DNA of 64,000 bases from Verrucomicrobium sp. Lineage in GTDB: Bacteria > Verrucomicrobiota > Verrucomicrobiia > Methylacidiphilales > UBA1321. Positions 54,280 through 61,869 of the stretch are shown piece by piece (position 1 is the first letter of the stretch; each line of letters starts with the position of its first letter). The position numbers and the translations under genes are program-made. The stretch spans positions 17,601 through 81,600 of the forward strand of contig JAFIGT010000018.1 of assembly GCA_017849585.1 (NCBI GenBank), given 5' to 3'. The notes under the pieces were generated by a model. It saw only the letters and a list, made by a program, of their open reading frames with translations, was not told the DNA's origin and did no database searches.

Positions 54280-55395
54280 TCAACCCCGGCGATCCGGTCG
54301 TTCGTACCAGCGCTTCATCACCGCCGCGGCTGGTTTACCCCAGACGGTGAGCCCCTGATCACCACGCGGATCGCTTTTGTAATGGGGACGGTCGAGATGC
54401 TCGTCCCACTTCCACCAATACATCCCCATCCACCACGGTTCATTCCAGAAACAATGCAAGATGGAGTCGAGGAAATGCGCCTGCAATTCACCATCGTACC
54501 GGACCCCGTTCTCCGTCACGTTACCCATGCCCGTCAGCGCGCCTGCCGAGGAACGCACTCCGCATTCGGCAAAGTAAAACGGCTTGCCCAGCAGGCGCGC
54601 GACTTCCGCATAGTACCGGCGCGGCGCCTCGAACCATTGCTTCACCTCCGCCGAATCCGGGGCGGCATCGGCCGCGAGCGGTGTGGTGGAGTCGATGTGA
54701 TTTCGCCGCATGGACTTGAGATCGCACGCCCCCATCGGCGGATAAAAACTCACTCCCAGCGAATCCAGATCCTTGAACCAATGATTCGGGCGCTCCTGCA
54801 ATTCCTCCAGAAAATCGACCCACACCGTATGTCCCGTCGTGAGATGACCGTGATAGACGCTGCGCGCCGCGGCGATGACCCGCTTCCAATGCGCGTCATG
54901 TGGAGTCGTCCGGTCGAGCTCGCTGTCGAGACCATACGCCTCGCAACCGGTCAATTCAGCAATCCGCGCGTAGTGCAGCGTTCGCTCCACGAGACTGTCA
55001 AACCAGCGCGTCCAATAATCGAGTTTCATCCCTGGAAAAATGGGCGGATCATCCTCCCACGGAAACGCCACACAGCCCCGGAACGAGCCGTCCCACCCCT
55101 GCAACATGGGACGCAACTGCACCTTCATCCCCTTCTGGTGAATGTAGTGGATGATGTCGATCAACTCATGATCCGAGGGCGTCATCTTGAAATCGCGGAA
55201 CTGTCGCGTGCTGGCAAATGTCTCCTGCCACACCGTCGTCACCACACACACCCACGTCACCCCCAACTCCGTCATCCGGTCCACTTCCAACCGCGCCTGC
55301 GGGGAACCGTAGTAACCATTGCCCGCGTAAAAACCGAACGTCACACCCCGATGAATCTCCGGAGCCCTCACCACCGACACACATGCTTCACTCAT
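54280..55395 (-). CDS. GH113-like glycoside hydrolase
   Basis: A 371-residue TIM-barrel protein from the ATG at 55395 (an upstream in-frame ATG at 55461 is less likely). GVTFGFYAGNGYYGSPQARLEVDRMTELGVTWVCVVTTVWQ starts the barrel, YGLDSELDRTTPHDAHWKRVIAAARSVYHGHLTTG carries the Glu expected as acid/base, and LDSLGVSFYPPMG plus KPFYFAECGVRSSAG carries the likely nucleophile Glu, as in GH113 beta-mannanases. EPWWMGMYWWKWDE closes the barrel. Substrate is inferred as mannan or a related glycan. No signal peptide, so it may act inside the cell on oligosaccharides. Confidence 0.72.
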   Translation of the reverse strand: MSEACVSVVRAPEIHRGVTFGFYAGNGYYGSPQARLEVDRMTELGVTWVCVVTTVWQETFASTRQFRDFKMTPSDHELIDIIHYIHQKGMKVQLRPMLQGWDGSFRGCVAFPWEDDPPIFPGMKLDYWTRWFDSLVERTLHYARIAELTGCEAYGLDSELDRTTPHDAHWKRVIAAARSVYHGHLTTGHTVWVDFLEELQERPNHWFKDLDSLGVSFYPPMGACDLKSMRRNHIDSTTPLAADAAPDSAEVKQWFEAPRRYYAEVARLLGKPFYFAECGVRSSAGALTGMGNVTENGVRYDGELQAHFLDSILHCFWNEPWWMGMYWWKWDEHLDRPHYKSDPRGDQGLTVWGKPAAAVMKRWYERPDRRG

Positions 55396-55550
55396 TGATT
55401 TTGCTTTTAACAAGCTCCCGCGTACTGCCGAAGCCATTTCTGCCTCCACTCTGGCGGCCACCCTCCAGCAACGCCATGCGGATGACTTGCCGGATTACGA
55501 AATCAATTGCGAACCAACGAAACGCCGCCGGGCCATTGCGACCCGGCGCG

Positions 55551-55585
55551 CTAAGAACCTGTTCTCGATCTTTTCGAGGAGGCTC
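55551..55585. repeat. Solitary inverted-repeat end similar to the MITE terminus
   Basis: This segment reads AGAACCTGTTCTCGATCTTTTC, close to the MITE terminus at 51536 in spacing and key bases, and contains the dyad CTCGA-TCTTT-TCGAG. It ends about 7 bp before the PEP-CTERM stop codon. No matching partner end was found nearby, so it may be a relic of a related element. Confidence 0.35.
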
Positions 55586-55591
55586 TCAAGA

Positions 55592-56239
55592 CTACGCCAA
55601 ACGGCGGCGATAAAGCGAAAGCAGCAAGCCCCCCATGCCGAACAGGCCCAGAGCCGACGGTTCCGGCACGGCCGAAACGCCGATCTCAAACCAGTTATTC
55701 ACGCTCGAGGACGCCGTCCACGTATTCGGAGACCCGGCGTCAACACCAATCAGCCGCTTGACCGTACTGACTCCCGGTTCGCCGCTGGTCGGAACCGCGC
55801 TATCATAGGACCAGACAACGTTCCCGGCACCGCTCGTCTCTCTCAACACCACATAGTATGTGCTCCCGGCCGTGAGGGTGAAGGTGGTCGGTGCGGTGAA
55901 GACATCGTTGGTGTAAACGGCAGGCAACGTTCCGGGATTAGTCAGCGTGAGTAAGGCACTCGTCCCCGTAATACTCGTGGCATTACCCGCCCAGAGCTCC
56001 ACCAGCGGCACACCTCCCGTACCAATTAACAAACGCAACGTCACCGAATCGAGGTTATAATCGGTCGCGCCCATGGTGAAGCCAATCGCCTTACCCACCG
56101 AAGTCGTGCCCGCCTTGTACGCCACCAGATTGGTGTCGTTCGTGTAGCCGGACAGATTGCCGATCAATATCGTGCTGGCGTGAATCGATGCCGTTTGGCA
56201 GACCAACCAGGCAAGCGACAGGAGGAGTTGCTTTTTCAT
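55592..56239 (-). CDS. PEP-CTERM sorting domain protein (paralogue)
   Basis: A 215-residue secreted protein with a signal peptide (MKKQLLLSLAWLVCQTASIHA), then STILIGNLSGYTNDTNLVAYK, AIGFTMGATDYNLDSVTLRL, and TLTAGSTYYVVLRETSGAG, and the C-terminus VPEPSALGLFGMGGLLLSLYRRRLA, a complete PEP-CTERM signal. Most blocks match the protein at 52557-53246, and the two clearly arose by duplication. GGAAAGAAAACCTATG upstream is a usable ribosome binding site. The role is unknown; it needs an exosortase, which is not in this window. Confidence 0.93.
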   Translation of the reverse strand: MKKQLLLSLAWLVCQTASIHASTILIGNLSGYTNDTNLVAYKAGTTSVGKAIGFTMGATDYNLDSVTLRLLIGTGGVPLVELWAGNATSITGTSALLTLTNPGTLPAVYTNDVFTAPTTFTLTAGSTYYVVLRETSGAGNVVWSYDSAVPTSGEPGVSTVKRLIGVDAGSPNTWTASSSVNNWFEIGVSAVPEPSALGLFGMGGLLLSLYRRRLA

Positions 56240-56400
56240 AGGTTTTCTTTTTCTCGTTTTTGTAGTCGGGGTGAGGATCGTGAACTGGGTAAATAGTGCT
56301 GCCTTGGGATTTCAATCGCAACGAACGCGACATTTAAGCACTTAAACCCAAACAGGATGTCTTGCCGCTCTCCTTCATCGACCACCCGTTTGAGATGCCA

Positions 56401-56429
56401 TTGACACCCCCTTTTGTTTCGGGTAGTTT
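56401..56429 (+). promoter_or_regulatory. Sigma-70-like promoter of the IscA-type gene
   Basis: TTGACA at 56401-56406 and TAGTTT at 56424-56429 with 17-bp spacing form a good sigma-70 core. The ATG at 56437 is only seven bases after the -10 box, so the transcript would start at or next to the start codon. Confidence 0.4.
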
Positions 56430-56436
56430 GATATTT

Positions 56437-56775
56437 ATGAGCGTTTCCGATACTCCCGCCCTCCAACTCACCGAGAAGGCCGCCCAGCAAATCGCCACGT
56501 TGCTCGGTCCCGACAAGGCTCAGAAAGGTCTTCGCGTTTTCGTCGAAGCCGGTGGCTGCTCCGGTCTTTCCTACGGCATGGAACTCAACACTCGCCAGCC
56601 TCAAGACACTGAACTTGAGCAATTTGGAGTGAAGATTTTTCTTGATGAAGAAGCCGCATCTTACCTGAAAGGGTCTGTCATTGACTATGCCGACGGGTTG
56701 ACCGGCGCGGGATTTCGCATTCAGAATCCCAACGCCCGCCATACCTGCGGCTGCGGTAAGTCCTTCGAGGCTTGA
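56437..56775 (+). CDS. IscA/ErpA-type iron-sulfur assembly protein
   Basis: A 112-residue A-type carrier from the ATG at 56437; the ORF extends to a TTG at 56362, but that would include the promoter. ALQLTEKAAQQIATLL starts the domain, and the cluster ligands are VEAGGCSGLSYGMEL (Cys41) and NARHTCGCGKSFEA (Cys104 and Cys106). It carries iron-sulfur clusters to target proteins; the several 4Fe-4S proteins in this window would be possible clients, but this is only a suggestion. The short leader suggests a leaderless mRNA. Confidence 0.93.
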   Translation: MSVSDTPALQLTEKAAQQIATLLGPDKAQKGLRVFVEAGGCSGLSYGMELNTRQPQDTELEQFGVKIFLDEEAASYLKGSVIDYADGLTGAGFRIQNPNARHTCGCGKSFEA

Positions 56776-56832
56776 TCGCTTCTTCTCCAAGAATTGATCG
56801 ATGTGATGCCCGGTAGGACCGGGCCCAAAACC

Positions 56833-57147
56833 ATGACCATGTATCCTTTCTTGACCGGCTTCTGGATCTCAGCCGGTGCCAGCACGGGCATCATGTTCGC
56901 CCTTCTCTATTTGCACGAGACCCGGGGTAGCTTTTCGCATCTTCCCCATTGGTTTTTCACCGGCATCATCGCCCTGATTTACATCGCTCCGTTCGTGGGT
57001 CTCGCCTACGTGTGGCACCACTTCGCCCGCCGCCGTCATCGCGAAACCACCCGCGCCACCCAACAGCGCTACCTCACGGGCGCCATCATCGGCGCAATCG
57101 TCATCATCACGGTTGCCTATCTCCTGATACCGCTGGTCCAGCATTGA
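56833..57147 (+). CDS. Small membrane protein, three spans
   Basis: A 104-residue protein from the ATG at 56833; a TTG at 56794 would add 13 residues without pattern. Spans: FWISAGASTGIMFALLYLH, WFFTGIIALIYIAPFVGLAYVW, and TGAIIGAIVIITVAYLLIPLV, with a His/Arg-rich loop between 2 and 3 (HHFARRRHRE). No family recognised. Located 57 bp after the IscA-type gene and 34 bp before the next membrane protein, same strand. Confidence 0.65.
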   Translation: MTMYPFLTGFWISAGASTGIMFALLYLHETRGSFSHLPHWFFTGIIALIYIAPFVGLAYVWHHFARRRHRETTRATQQRYLTGAIIGAIVIITVAYLLIPLVQH

Positions 57148-57181
57148 CCTGTTCACCGCGCGCGGCTTTGCTATCCCGGTT

Positions 57182-57916
57182 GTGAACTCTCCCTCTCCCT
57201 TGGTCCTGGCCGCGAAACGTGGCATTGCCGCTGTCCGCGAAAATCTCGCCCCGGCCCTCGTCCTGCAACTGCTTCTCGGCCTGCTCGTGGGCAGCTATTT
57301 CCTCTGGCCCTCCAGTGCCGTCCTACTCTACAAGCTCAGCGCGTGGAAACAGGCGGGCGGCATGTGGTTCAGCATGGCCGCCACCGGATTCGCTGGCGGC
57401 TTTCTCGCGGAACTCAGCAAGGTCTGCTTCGGTCAACGCGGACGCTGCACCCGCGCCAACGTCGAGGACGCGCTCTTCAACTTCATCATGCTCGGTTTGG
57501 CGGGCGGTGTCGTTCATCTCTTCTACGAACAACAAGCCCGCTGGTTCGGCGATCACCTCGCCTGGTCGGTCATCCTCAGCAAGACCGCCGTCGACATGCT
57601 TTTCTTCACGCCGCTTTGGGCCACGCCCTTTCAAACGATTTTCTGGCTCTGGAAAAACAACCGCTACTCGTGGGCCGTCGTTCACTGCGAACTCTACGAC
57701 GCCTACTTCACGCGCCACTACCTCCCGCTGCTTTTCATGCAATGGGCGTTCTGGATTCCCGTCGTGATGATGACCTACTCCCTGCCGCTCGTGCTGCAAT
57801 TTCCGTTCTTCCTCGTCGCCATGGCCACGTGGGGACTCCTCCTCGGAGCCTTGACGAAATCGAGCGTCAAAAAAGAAACGGGAAGTCCGCAGGCTTCTCC
57901 GATTCCCGCTGAGTAA
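57182..57916 (+). CDS. Membrane protein of unknown function, weakly Mpv17-like
   Basis: A 244-residue protein with a GTG start and about five spans. LVLQLLLGLLVGSYFLWPSS, FNFIMLGLAGGVVHLFYEQQARWFG, LSKTAVDMLFFTPLWATPFQTIFWLW and FMQWAFWIPVVMMTYSLPLVLQFPFFLVAMATWGLLL are the clear segments. The W-rich arrangement and repeated PLW/VLQFPF pattern recall the Mpv17/PMP22 family, but I cannot confirm this. Convergent with recR, 10 bp between stops. Confidence 0.6.
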   Translation: MNSPSPLVLAAKRGIAAVRENLAPALVLQLLLGLLVGSYFLWPSSAVLLYKLSAWKQAGGMWFSMAATGFAGGFLAELSKVCFGQRGRCTRANVEDALFNFIMLGLAGGVVHLFYEQQARWFGDHLAWSVILSKTAVDMLFFTPLWATPFQTIFWLWKNNRYSWAVVHCELYDAYFTRHYLPLLFMQWAFWIPVVMMTYSLPLVLQFPFFLVAMATWGLLLGALTKSSVKKETGSPQASPIPAE

Positions 57917-57926
57917 ATCAGTCGCC

Positions 57927-58526
57927 TTACAACTCCCGGCGACCCGAGAGCGCATAACCGAGCGTCACGCTGTCCGCGAATTCCAAACCGCCGCCCGCGG
58001 GCAAACCGGTCGCCAGTCGCGTCACGCGCGCGCCGCTGGATTTCAAAATCGGCGCGAGATACAGAGCCGTGGTTTCGCCTTCCACATCGGCACCGAGCGC
58101 GAGAATAATTTCCGCCGGCTTCTCCGCTTCCAATCGCGCTTGCAGCGAACCAATCCGCAATTGCTCGGGGCCGACGCCGTCGAGCGGCGAGAGTCTTCCG
58201 CCGAGCACATGATAGAGTCCGCGGAACGAACCCGATTTCTCCAACTTCAACACATCGCTCGGCTGCTCCACCACGCACCAGACCTGACGGTCCCGTTTGT
58301 CGTCGGAGCAAATCGTGCAGAGCGGACCCTCCGCGTAAAAGCCGCATCGCTCGCACGGCACAATGCGTTGACGACAATCCGCGATCGCCGTGGCGAGTCG
58401 TTGACTCACCACCGGCGGACTCTCCAGCAAATAGAGCGCCAACCGCTCAGCGCTGCGCGGTCCCACCGAGGGCAATTGCCGCAACGCCGCGATCAACTCC
58501 TGAAAGGCCGGCGGATAATCAGCCAT
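57927..58526 (-). CDS. recR: Recombination protein RecR
   Basis: A 199-residue recombination mediator. An N-terminal helix-hairpin-helix (LIAALRQLPSVGPRSAERLALYLL) is followed by a complete C4 zinc finger CERCGFYAEGPLCTIC at 58-73 and a Toprim domain starting at VWCVVEQPSDVLKLEKSGSFRGLYHVLGG. It loads RecA with RecF/RecO at gaps. Last gene in dnaX-ybaB-recR; only two bases separate it from ybaB. Confidence 0.97.
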   Translation of the reverse strand: MADYPPAFQELIAALRQLPSVGPRSAERLALYLLESPPVVSQRLATAIADCRQRIVPCERCGFYAEGPLCTICSDDKRDRQVWCVVEQPSDVLKLEKSGSFRGLYHVLGGRLSPLDGVGPEQLRIGSLQARLEAEKPAEIILALGADVEGETTALYLAPILKSSGARVTRLATGLPAGGGLEFADSVTLGYALSGRREL

Positions 58527-58528
58527 CC

Positions 58529-58834
58529 TTAGAAGCCGGGAAGACCCAAGCCCGCCGTCAGCTTGCCCATTTCCTTCTGCGCTTCGCCCTTGCCCTTGTC
58601 GACCGCTTCACGCACCGCCGTCACGATCAAATCCTCCAGCATCTCGGCTTCGCCTTCCTTCACGATGGAAGGGTCCAACTTCAAGCTCACCAGCGTGCCA
58701 TCGCCCGTCGCCACGGCCTTCACCATGCCGCCGGCGGCTTCCGCGGTGTATTCACGCGCGGCCAATTCCGCCTGCAATTTCTGCGCCTTGGCCTGGAGCT
58801 CCTGCGCCTGCTTCATCATCTTCATTACGTTCAT
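58529..58834 (-). CDS. ybaB: YbaB/EbfC nucleoid-associated protein
   Basis: A 101-residue DNA-binding protein. MNVMKMMKQAQELQAKAQKLQAELAAREYTAEAAGGMVKAVATGDG is the helix-strand start, and the conserved GLGLPGF C-terminus is present. It forms a dimer that bends DNA and compacts the nucleoid. Set between dnaX and recR as usual. A 76-bp gap separates it from dnaX. Confidence 0.95.
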   Translation of the reverse strand: MNVMKMMKQAQELQAKAQKLQAELAAREYTAEAAGGMVKAVATGDGTLVSLKLDPSIVKEGEAEMLEDLIVTAVREAVDKGKGEAQKEMGKLTAGLGLPGF

Positions 58835-58910
58835 AATTAGTTCCTTCCTGGTTCTGCTTCAGAGGATTCACTCCTCAGATTACTGGGTCCCAGCGCCACG
58901 CTGGCGCTGG

Positions 58911-60683
58911 CTAGGCCGCCACCTTCGCTTGGAAAAGCTGCATCGCCTCGCGAATCAGCGGATCGTTCTCAAATTCCTCTTGCGACATCCGCACCGGTTC
59001 CGGACCAGAAGGTGCCTGGCCTAACTCCGGTTCCTTCGTCTCAATCGCGAGGAACACCAGTTTCACCGGTTGCCCGGCGGCCTGCTGCAAAAGCGAATCC
59101 AGCAACGGCTGATTCTTTGGATTCGTCAGATAAAGTAACTTGTTCTTCAACGCCGGAGGCAGCGACACCTCCATCGTGTTGCCCCGGCATGACAGGAAGC
59201 GCGTCGCCTCAATCGTCGCCTTTTCCATGGGCCGTTCCTTCGCGAAACCCTCGACCACCTTCGCCCAGATCTCCGCCGGATTCTCAATTGACTTGATCAC
59301 CGTCACCCCCGGAGCCGGAGTCGGCGCGGGAGCCGCGGCCACCGGAGCGGGCGTCACTTTCGGCGCAGGGGCCGGAGTAGGTGTGGCGTACCGCACCGAA
59401 TTCGGTTCCAGCACCACTTCCGCCGCGCGCGTAGAAACTGGCGCGGGGGCCGGAGTCGCCGCAGGTGCGGGCGCAGCCGGAGTGGAACGCGGGGCCGGGG
59501 CCGAACCGGGAGCGAAAGCCGACGGCGCGGAAATCGTCATCTCGGCATTACCGCCACCGCTGGCAAGCCGCTGCAAAATCCCTTCGAGCGAGACGCGTTC
59601 CTTGAGCTGGCTCAACTGAATCAGCGCCACTTCGAACAGCACATCCTTCGCCAACGCATAGCGTAAGCGCGCCTCGAGCTGGCTCAAATCCTCCAAAATC
59701 GTCAATGCCCCCACGCGCGAAATCAACGGCGCGGTATCCTTCAACGCCGCTTCCTCCTCGGGCGAAAGTTCGCTCGCGAGCGTCTGCGGCGCAATCTGGT
59801 AAATCACCAGGTTGCGGAAAAACCGCAGCAGATCCTGGCTCAACTTGCCGAGATCCTTGCCCGCGTTCACCAACTCCCGGCTCTGGGTCAACACCGCCGC
59901 CGTGTCCGCATGCGCGATGGCCCGCGCCAACGCCGCCACCGGCGTCACACCGGTCAGACCGAACATGCCGAGCACTTCCGCTTCGGTCACACGCGTGCCG
60001 TAAAAACTGATCACCTGGTCGAGCGCCGATTCTGCATCGCGCAAACCGCCCTCGGCATACCGCGCGATCGCCGTCAAGGCGAGCGGCTCCGCCTCCACAC
60101 CTTCCAGCTGACAAATCTTACCCAAGTGCGCCGCGATGAGCGCATCGGGAATGCGGCGCAGGTCGAAGCGCTGGCAACGCGACAGGATCGTCGCAGGCAG
60201 CTTGTGCACTTCCGTCGTCGCGAAAACAAATTTCACGTGCGCGGGCGGTTCCTCCAACGTCTTCAGCAACGCATTGAACGCCGCCACGCTGAGCATGTGC
60301 ACTTCGTCGATGATGTAGATCTTGTAACGGCCCTTCACCGGCGTGTAGCGCACGTTATCGCGCAAGTCGCGCACCTGCTCCACACCGTTGTTACTGGCAC
60401 CGTCGATTTCCAGCACATCGAGACAACGCCCCTCGGCGATCTCCTGGCAGATTTCCTCATCGGCGTTGAAATCGACCTTCGGCCCGTCGGAACAATTCAG
60501 CGCCTTGGCCAGAATACGCGCCGTCGACGTCTTGCCCGTACCGCGCGGTCCCACGAACAGGTACGCCTGCGCCAAACGCCCCAGCTTGATGGCATTCTCC
60601 AGCGTCTTGGTGATGTGATCCTGTCCCACCACCTCGGCGAATGTCTGGGGTCGATATTTACGCGCAAAAACCTGATAAGCCAT
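58911..60683 (-). CDS. dnaX: DNA polymerase III subunits gamma/tau
   Basis: A 590-residue clamp-loader ATPase. Walker A is GPRGTGKTS at 45-53, Walker B IIDEVHM with DEVH at 126-129, and the SRC motif is ILSRCQRF. Domain III (LTGVTPVAALARAIAHADT...) is followed by a Pro/Ala-rich linker (about 390-475) and a C-terminal tau-like domain (AKVVEGFAKERPMEKATIEATRFLSC). The zinc module between Walker A and B keeps Cys64 and Cys79 but lacks the two middle cysteines of the usual four. I saw no A-rich slippery heptamer that would make a separate gamma form. Confidence 0.96.
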   Translation of the reverse strand: MAYQVFARKYRPQTFAEVVGQDHITKTLENAIKLGRLAQAYLFVGPRGTGKTSTARILAKALNCSDGPKVDFNADEEICQEIAEGRCLDVLEIDGASNNGVEQVRDLRDNVRYTPVKGRYKIYIIDEVHMLSVAAFNALLKTLEEPPAHVKFVFATTEVHKLPATILSRCQRFDLRRIPDALIAAHLGKICQLEGVEAEPLALTAIARYAEGGLRDAESALDQVISFYGTRVTEAEVLGMFGLTGVTPVAALARAIAHADTAAVLTQSRELVNAGKDLGKLSQDLLRFFRNLVIYQIAPQTLASELSPEEEAALKDTAPLISRVGALTILEDLSQLEARLRYALAKDVLFEVALIQLSQLKERVSLEGILQRLASGGGNAEMTISAPSAFAPGSAPAPRSTPAAPAPAATPAPAPVSTRAAEVVLEPNSVRYATPTPAPAPKVTPAPVAAAPAPTPAPGVTVIKSIENPAEIWAKVVEGFAKERPMEKATIEATRFLSCRGNTMEVSLPPALKNKLLYLTNPKNQPLLDSLLQQAAGQPVKLVFLAIETKEPELGQAPSGPEPVRMSQEEFENDPLIREAMQLFQAKVAA

Positions 60684-60905
60684 CGGGGTAGATTACTCAC
60701 TCCCGCGCTCACTTCAACAACTTTGGCAGCGCGAAATGGTCTCTCTCGCCCACGCGAAATTGCAACCGCAAAAAACCACCGTCCATTAGAAATTCTACTC
60801 AATAATCGCCTCGCCTTATATCTTTTATCCCTCTCTTGAACCGGCTTCCGTTTCCGACGAAACTATTCCCTTCGCCGCTCGTCAATCATTAGGAACACTA
60901 AAACC

Positions 60906-61835
60906 ATGCATCTCGACCGTCGTGATTTTCTTAAGAAAGGCTTCGCTGTAGGAGCGGCTTTTTCCCTCGCTGACCTCAGTGGACTTTTCGCCGCCGAACC
61001 GGCTCCCGCCGCTACCGGGGACGCTCCGCATCTCGTCGCCGTCCGCAACGGCACCCGCATCGACATGCTCAACGCCGCCATCGCGGCCCTTGGCGGAATG
61101 AAAGCGTTCGTCAAACCCGGCCAAACGGTCGTAATCAAACCCAATATCGGGTGGGACGTCGTTCCGGAACTCGGCGCGAACACGCACCCCGACATCGTGC
61201 ACCGTCTCGTGGAACTCTGCGATGAAGCCGGAGCGAAAGAGATCTCCGTCTTCGACAATACTTGCGACGCGTGGCAGCGCGCCTACGCCCACAGCGGCAT
61301 CGAAAAAGCCCTCGAAGGCACCCGCGCCAAGCTCATCAACGGCAAGGACGAATCGATGTACCGCGTCGTCACCGTCGCCAACGCCACGAAACTCCTCGAT
61401 GTAAAAGTTCACTCACTCATCCTCGACAGCGACGTCTACATCAACGCGCCCGTGCTGAAGCATCATTCCGGCGCGACCATGACCTGCGCGATGAAGAACG
61501 CCATGGGCGTCGTCTGGGATCGCCGCTACTGGCACAAGAACGATCTCCACCAGTGCATCGCGGAATTCCAGACCTTCAAGAAACCCGCCCTCAACATCGT
61601 CGACGCCTATCACCCCATGATGCGCAATGGCCCGCGCGGCACGAACGCCTCCGACGTGGTGGAAATGAAATGCCTCATCGCCTCGACAGACCCCGTCGCC
61701 GCCGATGCCGCCGCCGCCAAGTTGCTCGGCCATCAACCCGCCGATATCCGTTACATCCCCATCGCCGCCGCGCTCGGCCTCGGCTCGATGGACCTCGACA
61801 AAATGAACATCCAGCGGCTGCAGCTCAGCGCGTAA
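60906..61835 (+). CDS. Tat-exported DUF362 domain protein
   Basis: A 309-residue protein with a twin-arginine signal (HLDRRDFLKKGFAVGAAFSLADL). The DUF362 body includes FVKPGQTVVIKPNIGWDV, TCDAWQRAYAHSGIEKAL, and SDVYINAPVLKHHSGATMTCAMKNAMGVVWDRRYWHKNDLHQCIAEFQTF, the family's conserved His and metal-site region. The function is unknown in general; members are commonly next to ferredoxins. The next gene is a polyferredoxin 34 bp away, making one redox unit. The 222 bp upstream contain the dnaX divergent start region and a probable promoter. Confidence 0.88.
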   Translation: MHLDRRDFLKKGFAVGAAFSLADLSGLFAAEPAPAATGDAPHLVAVRNGTRIDMLNAAIAALGGMKAFVKPGQTVVIKPNIGWDVVPELGANTHPDIVHRLVELCDEAGAKEISVFDNTCDAWQRAYAHSGIEKALEGTRAKLINGKDESMYRVVTVANATKLLDVKVHSLILDSDVYINAPVLKHHSGATMTCAMKNAMGVVWDRRYWHKNDLHQCIAEFQTFKKPALNIVDAYHPMMRNGPRGTNASDVVEMKCLIASTDPVAADAAAAKLLGHQPADIRYIPIAAALGLGSMDLDKMNIQRLQLSA

Positions 61836-61869
61836 CGCCGAGGTGTGTGAAAAATTGAATCGCGAAAAA

